64,000 nucleotides of DNA from Arcuatula senhousia (lineage: Eukaryota > Mollusca > Bivalvia > Mytilida > Mytilidae). Numbering within the stretch: the first letter of the stretch is position 1; the number at the start of each line of letters is the position of its first letter. Location: assembly GCA_963971305.1 (NCBI GenBank), contig OZ020313.1, positions 26,080,602 through 26,144,601 of the forward strand, given 5' to 3'. The translations under genes and the position numbers were made by a program. The notes beneath the pieces are model-generated. The model made no database searches, had not been told where the DNA came from, and worked only from the letters and a program-made list of their open reading frames with translations. Below are positions 44,035 to 55,818 of this stretch, one piece after another.

Positions 44035-44377
44035 TGTTAAAGAAAACCAACATTTTTAAAATCCTGATCCCGAACTTCATAAAAAAGTTCAGGATCAAGA
44101 TCCTTCAAAAAATTGATATTTTCACGAAAATCTTTTAAAGGGGGCTAAATGTCGGAAAAATTTAAACTGAATTCGTCATTAAACATGTTAAAATACTATA
44201 AATAAGCAATATTTAAATACCAAATTTGACGTCTAATGGATTGAATTGCGCCCAGTGTGATTTCGCTTTAGGTGTTGCTCAGTTACGAGCAACAGGACCG
44301 CATTGTAGCTCTGCCCAATCAAAGATTTCAAAGGAGCAGCTACATTATTGAAGCTAATGGCCAGTATTCGTAGAGAA

Positions 44378-45015
44378 GATTTGAACAACCTTAATCCTAT
44401 TAATCCAAATATTGACCGGAATTCTGTAGCTTAAGGGCTTTTCCGAGAGAAGTTGACATTTATCTAATTACCATTACGACGATGATAACATACAAACAGA
44501 CAACAGCAAATACCAAATGAGTAAATTGCTTATTCCCATAACATAGTAATTTTATATGATATTTCAATAGCATAGTTAAAACCTTTCTTTTTTTCTCAAA
44601 CTCTTTACACTTTTGTCATACATTTAAATTCTTTGTACAGGTTAAAATCAACAAAAAACTTTGTATGTTTTGATTTTGCAGGTGATCGCCATTTTGGATT
44701 TACCTTTCAAAGGGAGGTAACAATAATTAAACAGTGGCTTTTACCACATAATTGCAAGGAGGCTACCATTAATATTGTTATTGAAGAAAATTTAAGTTCC
44801 TTAAAATTGTTGTGTGATTGTAAGATTTTTTTATTTCTTTTAGACCATTTAAATTAAAAATAGAAAATACAATGGCCATACGAAATGATAAAGAAATATG
44901 AGAATAACTAGTAAAAAATATCAAGAATAGAGACTTTTTACATGGCAAAAAAAAGAAAACAGAATTAAGGACCCCACCATGCATCCATTCAATCATAATT
45001 GATAATTGATAAAAT
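44378..45015. other. No gene seen
   Basis: AT-rich DNA between the nested MITEs and the 45016 MITE. Its short frames have no recognisable family. Confidence 0.45.
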
Positions 45016-45438
45016 CATACATGTGACGGATCAGTGATGACAAAGCTGGAGATTTTGATTTTTTTGGCTGGAGATTGGACCAAAAAGCGGGAGATTTTCA
45101 AAGTCCATTAAAATTGCATTTCGATGTCAATTGGGGGCACTAGCGTGTGCCAAATATACATGGCTTCACTGATTAATCTCATACTGTTTATACAATCATC
45201 AGGTCAATTATGACAATAAACCTTTTATTAACACCTTTACCTGTTAAATTAACGTTTACCTAATTGACAAACCCCTAAAACAACGGAAATGTTTTATGAC
45301 TGAACAATTAAAAGGTCTATAAAACTAAAATTTTGTCATGTCTTGAAAAAGCGGGAGATTACACAAAAAGTCGGGAGAACGGGAGATGGATCAAAAAGTC
45401 GGGAGATTTCGTCTCCCGGCGGGAGAATCACATGTATG
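45016..45438. mobile_element. MITE with CATACATGTGA ends (copy 2)
   Basis: Perfect 11-bp TIRs, CATACATGTGA at 45016 and TCACATGTATG at 45428-45438. The interior matches 4311-4690 in the same orientation, with a short extra segment around 45220-45255. Confidence 0.85.
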
Positions 45439-46257
45439 TAAAATTGTCTGGTCAACGAAACTTCTGTAACTTATAGCGAATTAAATGTTTCATTCCCTAA
45501 AGCTGAATAGGAACTCATCAACTGGGTACTAAAATTAAAATTAGAGTACTGGTGCTTAATCTACCTATAGAATTTAGTAATAATAGAAACTGATCTTTTA
45601 TCTAATTTTCAACAAGTAAATCTTTTATACTAGGAAATTTTGTTCCTTCATACAACAAGATAATCTCCTCTCTATAGATGTGAGTTTCAAGTGATCAGAG
45701 AGATCAGTCAACTTCCACTGTGAGGATTAAGTACGGGTACTCCAAAGTACCTTGATGAGTCCCTGTTCAGCTTAAAATTAAACATTTTATTCGCTATAAT
45801 AGTTACCGGCATATAGTAACTCAGATCATGTACCATGGCCCAGTTGCATAAGGCCAATTGCTTTGTTGAATTAGTCGATCATTTAGACTTTTTTATTCAG
45901 ATCTATATGTAATGCACCGCTGCAAGACTGTAGTTGTCGGTTAATCCAAGTCTTAATTGATGCAGGTTCACTTGATAAATTCTAAAGCACCAAAACAATT
46001 AATTATAAAGAAGGTTTGTAAATTGCTTAATATGGTCCTTTAAAGATAACCTTTTCTCGGCCTCTCATCAGCAGCAATTGAATCAAAATATAGGAAGTTC
46101 GAAAACTTAAAGTATTGAAGAAGTACTTAGACCGTCACGGTGGCCCAAACTGTTCGAACAAGAAAGACAAATCCAGCCTCGAGGATATCGACCATGTGCA
46201 ATTTTAAAAGGAAAGAAACCTTTTGTTACAAAATAATTTCGAATTTAGACATCGGAA
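45439..46257. other. No gene seen
   Basis: Unique-looking, AT-rich, no inverted repeat or credible exon found. Confidence 0.45.
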
Positions 46258-46805
46258 ATTTAAGGTTCATCTTTACACTTTGGAAAAAATGACTGATATT
46301 TAACGTCTTTTTTCAGTCTATGTGGAGCCTAAACTACACATTCAATTGCTTAATAAGGCGTAGCAGCGTCTAGATAAATAATTTTTGCATAAAATTTTAC
46401 TATCTTGTACGTGTACACTTGATTCGTTTTGCCGGGGCATTTTCTTTGCGTTTTTCAGTTCACCCAAATATAGCCAAATATCAACAATGCCCTGTCATTT
46501 GGCCTCCACGTGCTAGGAAATTTCATTATTGGTGCTATTAAATCTACTCACAATCGGTTTTGTTGGAGGTTACTTAGGGGTAATTCATGCTTTATTAATG
46601 GTAAAATATGAACGGAAAGAAAATGAATAGAGAAAACAACAAAAGTAATCAAGTAAACTGGAAGGGAAAATGATCGGCGATTTTTATATCTAGACGCTGC
46701 TACGCTTTATTTCGTGTTTCTATGTGTCGTTTAAGCCGTACATAGACTAGAAAAATAGGTAAAATATCTACCATTTTATTCGAAGTGTAACCATGAACCT
46801 TAAAT
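46258..46805. mobile_element. 548-bp MITE with long TIRs
   Basis: ATTTAAGGTTCATCTTTACA on the left and TGTAACCATGAACCTTAAAT on the right. Inner blocks AGTCTATGT and GGCGTAGCAGCGTCTAGATA (46353) are also inverted (46687-46711). TIR about 125 bp, imperfect. Confidence 0.8.
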
Positions 46806-48060
46806 CATAAAAACATATGTAAGTAAATTCTTGTCAGACAAGTCGGACTACCAGTCTTGTGATTACACCCAGGGACCTCTTGTCTACCAGCACCGGCAAT
46901 CGACCAACTGTTTAAAAATCCGAAGCTTGTCGGCATCTATAGGCAAATATAAATGTATCTTAGTTTGAATTAGATATTGATACTTACTAAACTATCTTCC
47001 TGTTGCAACATCGCATCATCGTGTTATTGGGATCACAATGGGAATAGAAAGTTTGGCATCTATGAAAAAAACTCGTGTAACTTTTGAACCATTTGTTTAA
47101 AAATGGTTGTACTAAGCGAGGGTGTACATGAACTAATACTATAGAATAGCTTTTAAGCAATTAAAGGTTTATTTTATATAAACCTTTCGTGTTTGTGCCT
47201 TTTATTTTTGTCTTTGTTGCTAGTATAAATTATGGACTCAGATTTCACAGTAGCGCTTAGCTTGTCGTTAAAAGTCCACCTTAAAAAAAACTGACATCGG
47301 GCCAGGCCGCCTAGACTCCTCAAAGCGACTGGGATGTGTGCTCTAGGTGGTTAAACGTCGGGGAAGCCCAGATATAGACTTCCGTGGCCGCCAGGCTATT
47401 GTGCGCAATAACCTGATCGCAAACCATAGTTGGCCAACGAGTTTTGCCACGCTTCATGCATAATCCCTTTGTGGACCGCCAAGTTGTGCACCACATAGGC
47501 TAAATTTTCCTCCCCTCTCTTCAAAACTTGCAGTTCCTTTGTTTCTCACCTACCCCCGTTTTTTGCCTCCCAGTGTGAATTCAACCAGAATTCAGTATTG
47601 TATTTTGGACAGATCTTTATAAGGGCTGTTCATGTAAAACTGGGTAAGTGTTGGCTATATCCCACTCAGGTAAGTATTCCTACTCCTGTGTGACCATTTC
47701 AGAATAGGGTTCTTCATTGTCAGTCACCATAAGAAAGGGTTCAAGAACGGGCGAAATATAAACCAAACTTCTCTTAGGGGCCTAAAAATAGAAATGATCT
47801 TTTGGAAAATGATTTTGCAATACTTTTTGATAAATCAAAGTGATGCATAGTTTTGTTTTTCCATTAGTATATATTAGTTATAAGATAGCGTTCCTTGTAG
47901 GTATACCGGGGTATTGAGGGTTTATTCGTTCAATCCAGTGAAAATTTTTGTTAAGTAACTCACAGAGCAGAATTTTGTGGACTGATTTCAAACAAAAAGC
48001 GAAATAGAAGTCCATTTGATTGTTCTCAATATTTATTTTTTATTCTATTAAATGACTTAT
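46806..48060. other. Intergenic; includes an unexplained GC-richer block
   Basis: About 47280-47530 is noticeably more GC-rich than its surroundings ('GGGCCAGGCCGCCTAGACTC', 'ACTTCCGTGGCCGCCAGGC') without an open frame. The rest is AT-rich. Confidence 0.45.
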
Positions 48061-48366
48061 AGGCTTTCTCTGTAACCTAATGTCTAAATTTGAACCTCTC
48101 AATTTAATATAGGCTTTCTCTGTAGCCTAATGTCTAAATTTGAACCTCTCAAGTGAATATAGGCTTTCTCTGTTGCCTAATGTCTAAATTTGAACCCCTC
48201 AAATGAATATAGGTTTTCTCTGTAGCGGCAGCCTAATGTCTAAATTTGAACCCCTCAATTTAATATAGGCTTTCTCTGTAGCATAATGTCTAAATTTGAA
48301 CCTCTTAAGTGAATATAGACTTTCTCTCTAGCCTAATGTCTAAAATTAATTTGAACCTTTCTATTG
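48061..48366. repeat. 50-bp minisatellite, 6 copies
   Basis: AGGCTTTCTCTGTAGCCTAA starts at 48061, 48111, 48161, 48211, 48267 and 48317. The spacing is 50 bp except one 56-bp unit with a 6-bp insert (GCGGCA). There is no unique spacer, so it is not CRISPR-like. Confidence 0.95.
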
Positions 48367-48776
48367 GAATATATTGTAGAAATGTGCTGGGAGCTCATCA
48401 TTTGCTTAGCAATTCAAATACCCAAATATATACATGTACATATATAGAGTAAAATCTTTTCAAAACGTCGGACTGTCTTTTCTAAGCAAATGCTATGTTG
48501 ACAATTTAAATTCACTGATATTAAGGGACCGACCATTTGACTTGAAAGGGGGGATGGAGGCTTGATTTTAGTACTACAAAAAATAAAGTCGCGATGACAA
48601 ATGTTTAAGTATACTAGCTTTATCAGGTAAGGTCGAAATCCTTTTCCAGATCATTTTTCTTCTTCTTAAGCCCTGCCACTAAATATTTAATTAAAAATCA
48701 GATCAATTTTTTTTATGATGAAATAACCAAGGCCCACTCCTCAAAAATTAAATGGTCGACCCCTTATCTGTATTAG

Positions 48777-48994
48777 CTATGCAGTCATCTGTTGTATTTC
48801 TTCATGATGCAACCAAAAACATCCCTTGTTTTTTAAGCACAGTGGTAGTTCACATTGTAGGCACTTATATCTTGTGAAAACATCCCAGCCGCTCTTGGTT
48901 CTTATGCCTTTCCTTGCACAGTAGGCACAGCGTTTGTGATTGCCTTGAATAAGGATGGGGGTGTGGAGAGGCTGTCCTTTGTCGATTCTGTAGT
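48777..48994 (-). CDS. Zinc-ribbon terminal exon F (PGBD-like module)
   Basis: After a TTTTCAG acceptor, in phase 1, the exon encodes YRIDKGQPLHTPILIQGNHK, then CAYC, an 18-residue spacer with KSGWDV, CLQC, ELPLC, CFWLHH and a stop (TAG, 48777). It is the most diverged and shortest member of the six-module set, with a 5-residue gap between the fifth and sixth cysteines. Its pattern fits the C-terminal zinc ribbon of piggyBac-derived proteins. No catalytic domain is nearby. Function is unknown; DNA or protein binding is plausible. Confidence 0.62.
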
Positions 48995-49314
48995 CTGAAA
49001 ATATAAGACAGAAATCTATTAATCATTATATATGATACAAAAAGAGAAAGTTTAACAACTGTGTAATGTTCAAAATGGTTAGAGTATTCTTTTCAATGAA
49101 TGACAGAAGTTATTTTGATAAGTTGTCTTCAAGATAAGCCAAACATGTAAACTTGTATCTGATGTAAAAAAATATGTCCAAAAACACGTGACACCTAATT
49201 TGGGACGGACGGACAAACGAACAGAGGCTCTCAGAACTTCCAATAAGACTTGATCACCTTTAATTGTGCAAAATTTATTTTAGCAAGCGGCGATCTAAAA
49301 AAAATATCCACACT

Positions 49315-49740
49315 GGAATACAAACAGCAGCCTATAATATGACCAGTGGTTGCTGCTCGCCGTCTTGCGTTGACCTAAGATTTAAATACAATACGTAAGA
49401 TTCAATACCAATTCCATAATTGTCAGAAAAAGACCCATCCCATCTGGACAAAGAGTAATTAACATAAGGATGACAAGGGCACCCAAAAGCTTCGACTAGA
49501 ATAGGCACATATAAAATGTAACGTTTTGGGCCTAAACCTAAAGCCCAAGCCGACTAAAAATACAATAAGTAAGATTCAAAATCAATCCCAAAATTGTCAA
49601 CAAAATACCTATTTCTGGACAAAGAACAATAAACAAAAAGAAGACAGAGACAACCAAAAGCTTTGACAAAGATTCCTGGCTTAGGACAGGCACATATATA
49701 ATGTGGTTAAACTAGTTTTCTGGGCCCAACATTCCCCCTA
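49315..49740 (-). mobile_element. R1 family repeat, inverted and partly duplicated inside
   Basis: Shares 'CCAGTGGTTGCTGCTCG' and 'TTAAACTAGTTTTCTGGGCC' with the family. The middle part is present twice in diverged form. Confidence 0.55.
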
Positions 49741-49871
49741 TTGATAAGATGATATGTAGTACCCAACTGCAACTGCAGAATAACAAACAATTATTACAAC
49801 CACTTCAAATGCAATAAAATTAGCAAAATAAGCATTGCTTCAATCGTGTCAATAATACCTTTTGTCAAATA

Positions 49872-51312
49872 ATTTCATTATGGATATAGCCACGTAAAAT
49901 TAACTGTAAATGCCAGTAAAACTAAAACTATGATTTTTCAAAATAAACCTGTTAATATACCAACTTCATTCACAGAGTATAAAAATATTCCTATGCAGAA
50001 TGTAAAAGAATTTAGATACCTGGGATGCTTAATAAACAGCAATGGTAGTCTGATAAACAGTACTGTGGATATGACAAATAAGGCCAGAAAAGTACTTTTT
50101 ACTGTGAAGGGGTACACATCAGACTTAAGTCAAATTCCTGTGAAAGTTTCATGCAATATATTTGATACACTCATTCATCCTATTTTAACTTATAATGCTG
50201 AAATAAGCTTCATGGACCATTATTTGAAATATTATAGAGCCAAACTTAGAGCTCACAAGAACAATCTAGAGGTAGATCCCAATACGTTTATAGATAAAAC
50301 ACCTATTGAGAAGCTACATCTAAGTTTTTGTAAAAATACACTTGGAACTAAGAGAAGTTCCTCAAATTTAGCAACTAGAGCTGAACTTGATAGACTTCCT
50401 GTTGAATCCAATGTAAAAATACAAGCCATATCATATCTTGCTAGACTCTATAGCAATGATATTAATCCAATACTAAAGGAAGCCTTTCAACTAACAGAAA
50501 AACTAGATGTTGAGGGAACATATTCTTGGAACACTTTTGCAAAAAATATTTTGGAAGAAACTAATATACAAAAACATCAGTTAGCAAACTGGGATCCAAT
50601 AAAAAAATTAGGTCATGTTAAAAAAACAATTAAAGACAATGTGACCGAATATTATAAAAAAATAACTATTAACAAAATAAAAAATTTAACAGAAGACAAT
50701 AAGTTGTTCTTATATAAAAGTATTAAAGTAACAATAAATCAAATGGAGTTTTACTTAAAACATCCAAATAAAAAAGTACGTCAAAACATAACAAAGTTTA
50801 GAATTAGTGACCATAAATTATTTATTGAAACTGGTAGATATTTAAAAATTCCCAGGCATTTGAGACTATGTGAAACCTGTAACACTTTAGATGATGAGCA
50901 ACATTTCTTTTTAAACTGTACAATTAACAAAAAAGAAAGGGATACATTACTTAAAAACCTTTTAGATTGGTATCCAAATTTTGATCTGCTTAACAATAAT
51001 GAAAAACTAATAAAAATTTTAAACCCGTCAACACCTGAAGAAATTGGGATTATTGTCTCTTTTATAGATCGGTCATTAGAACTGAGGAAGGGAGAGCCTA
51101 GTTAGTTCCAATATTTAATATAAAATGTTTATATTACTGACTATATGTTTGTTTCATATTCTTCATGTCAATTTGTTATTATTCATGTATATCATTGTTT
51201 TATAATGTATGTCATTGTCATTGTTTTGTATTGTATGCCATGACTGTACTAGTCTCTAGTTGCATTAATAAACTATATAAATATGCACAAAACCTAAAAT
51301 AAAAAAAATTAA
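49872..51312 (+). mobile_element. 5'-truncated non-LTR retrotransposon (LINE), RT C-terminal part
   Basis: Starts abruptly inside the reverse transcriptase thumb region (GYSHVKLTVNASKTKTMIF, the usual 'LxxNxSKTKxMvF' segment). It has an open frame to 51105, a short 3' UTR and an A-rich end (TAAAATAAAAAAAATT). This is a typical 5'-truncated LINE insertion. Confidence 0.8.
49930..51105 (+). pseudogene. LINE reverse transcriptase C-terminal fragment, open for 391 codons
   Basis: Encodes EFRYLGCLINSNGSL, the FxYLGxxxxxxG motif after the RT catalytic region, then IFDTLIHPILTYNAEI. Near the C-terminus is a Cys/His motif LCETCN...EQHFFLNC, as in the C-terminal zinc motif of many LINEs. The catalytic YADD region and the endonuclease are absent, so it cannot act alone. 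The lack of stop codons points to a young insertion. The clade is not determined. Confidence 0.8.
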
Positions 51313-52339
51313 CTGTCGTCTTCATGTAAAGATTGGAGATATCCATATCATGCCCAGATGAATGCCAAGATATTAAGAGCTGACACAAAACAGCTGAAAT
51401 TTGACATTTCAGTATCAATTGGAAATTTACATCATATTATAGATCGCTGCATTTCTATAGTTACTAGGAAAAACCCGCTAATTCGGGAAAATCAATCGTT
51501 GCTTTGCTTTAAAAAATACATGTATACCACACAATTAAAGCATTGCATTTACATGACCTTACATGTTGTGCTAATCTCAAATTAAAGGTTCTACGGTGTT
51601 ATTTAACTCTATATAAGTTTTTGGTTTATTATCTTTTATTGTATTTTATCCCACCTGTAAATTAAACAAAAGTCCATTGCCAGGATAAGTTTCGATCATT
51701 CGCTACGCTGATGGGTATTTATAGTCGTGACTAGGGGAAAGCCCCTCTGCATCGACTTTTAATACCTAAACAGGTATAGACTCGCTATGTGCCATGGGTC
51801 GTCCAGCCCATGACACACCACCGCCAGTGTTAGCTGCTCCAGAGTATCCTTTGTTGCTACGCAATTTATCGTTGATTCTAATTTTACACATTTTAAAACT
51901 TCAATATGGTTTTAATTTTTCTATCAAATTACATTTTTTTAACGATAAAACATCATTTACATACATTTTTATAGTAAACATACCAATATAATTTATTATA
52001 TAAAATCTTTAAATATAAAGCATATCTAATTGAAAAAAAAAATGTGAGTTTTTTGTAATTCTCTGAAAACAGGGGAAATAATTTCAAACATTTTCTAAAA
52101 AAGGAGGGTAATTCCGGAACGATGACGGCTATAGCGATTCCGGATCAATTAATAAGGTTAATAAGCAAACTGCAGACATAATTGCATATATGCTAATTAA
52201 ATTTTCAAAGGGCACAACCATCCCCTATTTTTGATATATGAAGCTTAGTCGTAGCATTTGTTGTTTAGGCTGCAACCCGGCTAACAAAAAAACGCTTCGT
52301 TATTTTAGTAGTAAAGGTATATTAGCTTTCGCGCTGTTG
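51313..52339. other. No gene seen
   Basis: AT-rich, with one GC-richer part around 51690-51850. Separates the LINE from zinc exon E. Confidence 0.45.
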
Positions 52340-52500
52340 ATTTCTGTTTGGTTGATTTTGTGGGGTTTTTTTTGGGTTTTTTTTGTGTTTCTGTGCTGTT
52401 CTTGTTCGTGTTTACCCGTTTTGTCGTTGCCCTTTCGGATTTTTGACACTCGAATACCCTATTGTTGCGTCAATGCCTCTTTGCTACCTTCAGCATCACA
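52340..52500 (+). repeat. R2 family dispersed repeat
   Basis: 'CTGTTCTTGTTCGTGTTTAC', 'TCGTTGCCCTTTCGGA' and 'CAATGCCTCTTTGCTACC'. Confidence 0.55.
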
Positions 52501-52947
52501 CAAAATGAAATGTGTATAAGATCAATACAGAATTTCAAATCTAGTTAGTATCACATTAGAGACATACCAATGGTCGGTTCTTGACTCAGTTAAAACCCTT
52601 TTACACATACTTACTCCGTTACCGTTGTTAAATGTTCATAATAGTGTCTATATGAAAAGGAATTTTGGAGGCTTTATTACATAAAAGAAAGATGGTAAAT
52701 TGCTTGGATATTCTTTCATGTAAAGATAGGCAAAAGGAAGTCGGATTGCTAAGGCTTTGTAATACAACGGGGTGACTGTTTATCAAAAATAATTCATTAG
52801 AACCAGTACACAAATTTTATTTTATCCACACCAAAATCTCTTCCAGTTCTTCAAATATAGTAAAGCTGAAACGTGCTCAAAGCGAAAAACATTACATCTC
52901 AGTGAACTTTGTTTTCATTCACATTCGGAAATGAATTCGCACTTGAA

Positions 52948-53240
52948 TTATGTATTACAACTTGGTTCTGTCTTTCCAAACACAAAAGCGTTGTGAAAAA
53001 GAATGAAACAATGTCGGTTTGTCGTGCTTGCTTTACAAAGCGGCACATTGCATTTTTCGCACTTGAAAAGGGTTTTGGGTATATGACCAGAAGTGGACAG
53101 ATATCCTGTTAGGTGACAGTATCTGCAACGTTTCTGTATCCGGTGGTCTGCAATTGTTACCAGCGAATGAGATGTCATATCACCGGTCGGCAAAGGTGGT
53201 TTCGTGGGCGAATCAAATGATTGATATCCGTGCATGAAAT
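52948..53240 (-). CDS. Zinc-ribbon terminal exon E
   Basis: Phase-1 exon after TTTTTCAG. The linker has FMHGYQSFDSPTKPPLPTGD. The module is CRYC, an 18-residue spacer (TSGHIPKT), CEKC, NVPLC, HCFILFH, then FVFGKTEPSCNT and a stop. Zinc ligands and spacing match the other copies exactly although other residues differ, which suggests selection on the fold. Confidence 0.65.
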
Positions 53241-53949
53241 CTGAAAAAAAAATACAAAAAGAAAATTTATTTTGATATACATTTCACTACAAAATAGTAG
53301 AAATATCTACTTTTATTTTTTTAATGAGGGTAACAACAAAAATTCCGAACTGATGATTCCGAACTGGGATGATCAACCTCATATTTCCAAGAATTAAAAA
53401 TACATACTAGAGAATGACTCCAATACGATGTATTTGTAATACGACTAGGTGACAAACATACATTAAAATAAAAGTACTAAGGTGGATGCAAAAAGAGATA
53501 AAAACAGGAGTTACGGATATATCTTTGCAATGTCGGTCAAGTGTAAGAGGTTTCAAAGGGTGGTGAAGCCTTATCCATGATAACAAGACCGCAAGAAAAT
53601 AACAACTTGAAAGCCTGCATAATGCATCATAAAACAAGAATGTGTCCAACAGATTACAACATTTGGGACAGACAAACGAATGGACGACAGACTGTGACGG
53701 AAGACGAGGCATAAAAACTCTAAAATTGAAGCATTCCAATTGGAAACAACCGATATCATTCAAACTAGACATTTTTTCCCATTACATGCATTAATAATTA
53801 TGCAATGGCTCCAAAACGATATATTTGTAATACGACTAGGTGACAAACCTGCATTTATCAAGGTTCTTTAAACACGAATAGAGCTTTTGGTGGTTCGCTC
53901 TTGCTTTAAACAAGGTTTAAGATATTTTTGAAACCAAAAGGAATGTAAG
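53241..53949. other. No gene seen
   Basis: 'AATACGACTAGGTGACAAAC' occurs twice (about 53440 and 53830), a short direct repeat about 390 bp apart. Otherwise unremarkable. Confidence 0.45.
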
Positions 53950-54558
53950 ATGATTCCTGAAAATACTGATATCATAACAAAAGTAAAGTTATCCTCTCTT
54001 GGAGAAGTTGACTGCTTCACCTATCTGGACAGTGTAATGGATAGCAAAGGTGATTCAGAGAGGGATATCAAATGCAGAATTGGGAAAGCAAGAACAGACT
54101 TCAGAATATGTCATCAATTTGGAGAGCTAGCAACATCATATTGAACACAAAAATCAGGCTCTTTAATTTCAACACCAAAAACCACACTATTTTACGGATG
54201 CGAGACATGGAAGACGGCAAAATGCCTCTTGAATAAGATTCAAGTCTTTGTAAACAACTGCCTCAGACAGATATTGAAGAAGTTGGCTCAGCAAAATTAG
54301 TAACATTGACCTCTGGAAGAAGACCCAACAAGAACCCATGGAATCCGAGTTGATAAAACGGAAATGGCATTGGATTGGGCACAATCCTATGAAAACCTGC
54401 ACACTCCATCACCAGACATGCAAAAGGAATCCACAAAGGAAAAAGGCGAATTAGGCGCCCTAGAAACTTGGAAGCCAAGGGGTACAGATGGACTGATGCC
54501 ACCAGACTAGCCAAAAATCGATTAAGGTGGAGAAGTGTTGTCAGTGGCCTCGGTACCG
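53950..54558 (+). pseudogene. RTE-like LINE fragment with frameshifts
   Basis: Pieces in changing frames read CFTYLDSVMDSKG, RDIKCRIGKARTDF, LFYGCETWKTAK, NNCLRQILKK, KWHWIGHNP and WRSVVSGL, matching the end of RTE-like endonuclease-reverse transcriptases ('YGSETW', 'CLRkIL', 'WIGHvLR'). A stop after the first block (54142) and later frame changes make it a pseudogene. A MITE begins right at its 3' end (54563). Confidence 0.78.
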
Positions 54559-54562
54559 TTGG

Positions 54563-55225
54563 CTTAAAGACATAGAACCTATCATTTTGGCAATTTTAAA
54601 AAAAATAATAAAATTCACACTATTTGAAGAATACATTGTAAAACCTTTGAAGAAATTGTTAAATTTTCAAAAAACCTACCAGAAAGTATCCTTTTCGACG
54701 GGAAACTGAAGGAAAAAAAACGCAGTGTCAAAAAAGAGGACAAACTAATTATAGAATGTAAACACTTGCGGGTGCCGGTAAACTGAGAAACGAAAAGTAA
54801 CCAAACGAAACGGAGCGGAACAAAAACGATACCGGTAAAGAAGTAAGCGTAAACAGTAAAATAAGCAACCGAAATCTGTACAAAAAGGAAACAAAATCGA
54901 GCGAAACTGGTAAAAAAAGAAAACTGAATCGATTTTAGCCGACACCAGTCGTTTTTTCTTAATTTACCGATTTCGTTTTCTCTTCGCCTCGTTTGGTTAC
55001 ATTTCGTTTCTCAGTTTAACAGTACCCAGTTTACCATAAGTAAATATTTATGCTGGACAATATTGAATCAACGCGAATAATTAAAATAAGATTATTTTAT
55101 AGAAAACTGAAATCATGGAGTTTTTATGTTGGTAAAGGTAAGTTTTAGATAGTATATTTTTAATATATGTACTTTTTATTCAATGTAAAAAATTGCGAAA
55201 TTGATAGGTTCTATGTCTTTAAGCA
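54563..55225. mobile_element. 663-bp MITE with nested inverted repeat
   Basis: GCTTAAAGACATAGAACCTA at 54563 is inverse to TAGGTTCTATGTCTTTAAGC ending 55224, and the homology runs on for about 60 bp. A second inverted repeat (54778-55035) with 'GGTAAACTGAGAAACGAAA' and its inverse lies inside, probably another element. Confidence 0.82.
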
Positions 55226-55537
55226 AGTAAGCAAAAGATATTCATCAGTGATCAGTGAACATGTAACTGTATCAGACAAGCTTTATCAGATAAATAATGT
55301 CTATTAGGAAAACTAGCGGGACATACTATATATAGCTAGTAAAAACTCCATTGATTAAAAAATTTATTTTGTTTACATTTCTGGATAAATTACAAGAATC
55401 TATTTTTTCACAAACGTCAGTTGTACGGTACAGCTCAGGTCTTCAAAATGTATCCTAAAAGTTTGTATTCTTCAAAAACACAACGTTGTTCTTAATAGTA
55501 AGTAAGTCGGTGTTATATGCCTTGGCAACACCAAGTG

Positions 55538-55818
55538 TTAGAACATTTTAGGACATGTTTGTAGAACTTCATCATGAAAGAGCTTAAAGCAGTCTCTATC
55601 GGTACTCTGAGCACAGCACAGGGGCACATCACATGCAACACATTTATAAAACGTCTTGTGGTGGAACCCCGACTTGGACTTAATTTTATGAATTTGACAA
55701 TATTTGCAGTATTTCTGGATCGGAAGCTTTACCATTTGATGTTGTTGCAGCATCAATTGTCCTTGGACTTCACTTACTATTGATGCCATGGGTCTGTGGA
55801 AGTTAGAGGAGCTAGGTT
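55538..55818 (-). CDS. Zinc-ribbon terminal exon D
   Basis: Phase-1 exon after CCTTTCAG. The linker starts EPSSSNFHRPMASIVSEV. The module is CKYC, 18 residues with KSKSGFHHKT, CVAC, DVPLC, DCFKLFH, then a short tail to the stop. It is closest to exon C (shared EP..SN start and MVKLP.QKYCK), so the two are recent duplicates. Confidence 0.68.

Larger units (their letters stand above)
42569..44377. mobile_element. Outer MITE of a nested set (about 90-bp TIRs)
   Basis: Left GGCCAGTTAATAGCTACAAT onward (42569-42660) matches the reverse complement of about 44262-44377. Shared blocks include AATAATGTAGCT, ATCTTTGATT and AGCTACAATGCGG. The interior is interrupted by two other inverted-repeat elements. 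Confidence 0.82.

Noticed and set aside
42046..44377. Autonomous transposase within the nested MITEs
   Set aside because: Frames inside (for example at 43884-44138) come from the repeated palindrome and AT-rich DNA, with no DDE motif.
48061..48366. CRISPR-like array
   Set aside because: The units are directly adjacent with no unique spacers, in a eukaryotic genome; it is a minisatellite.
53407..53772. 121-codon minus-strand frame
   Set aside because: No family resemblance, no splice context, and it overlaps a direct repeat; probably chance.
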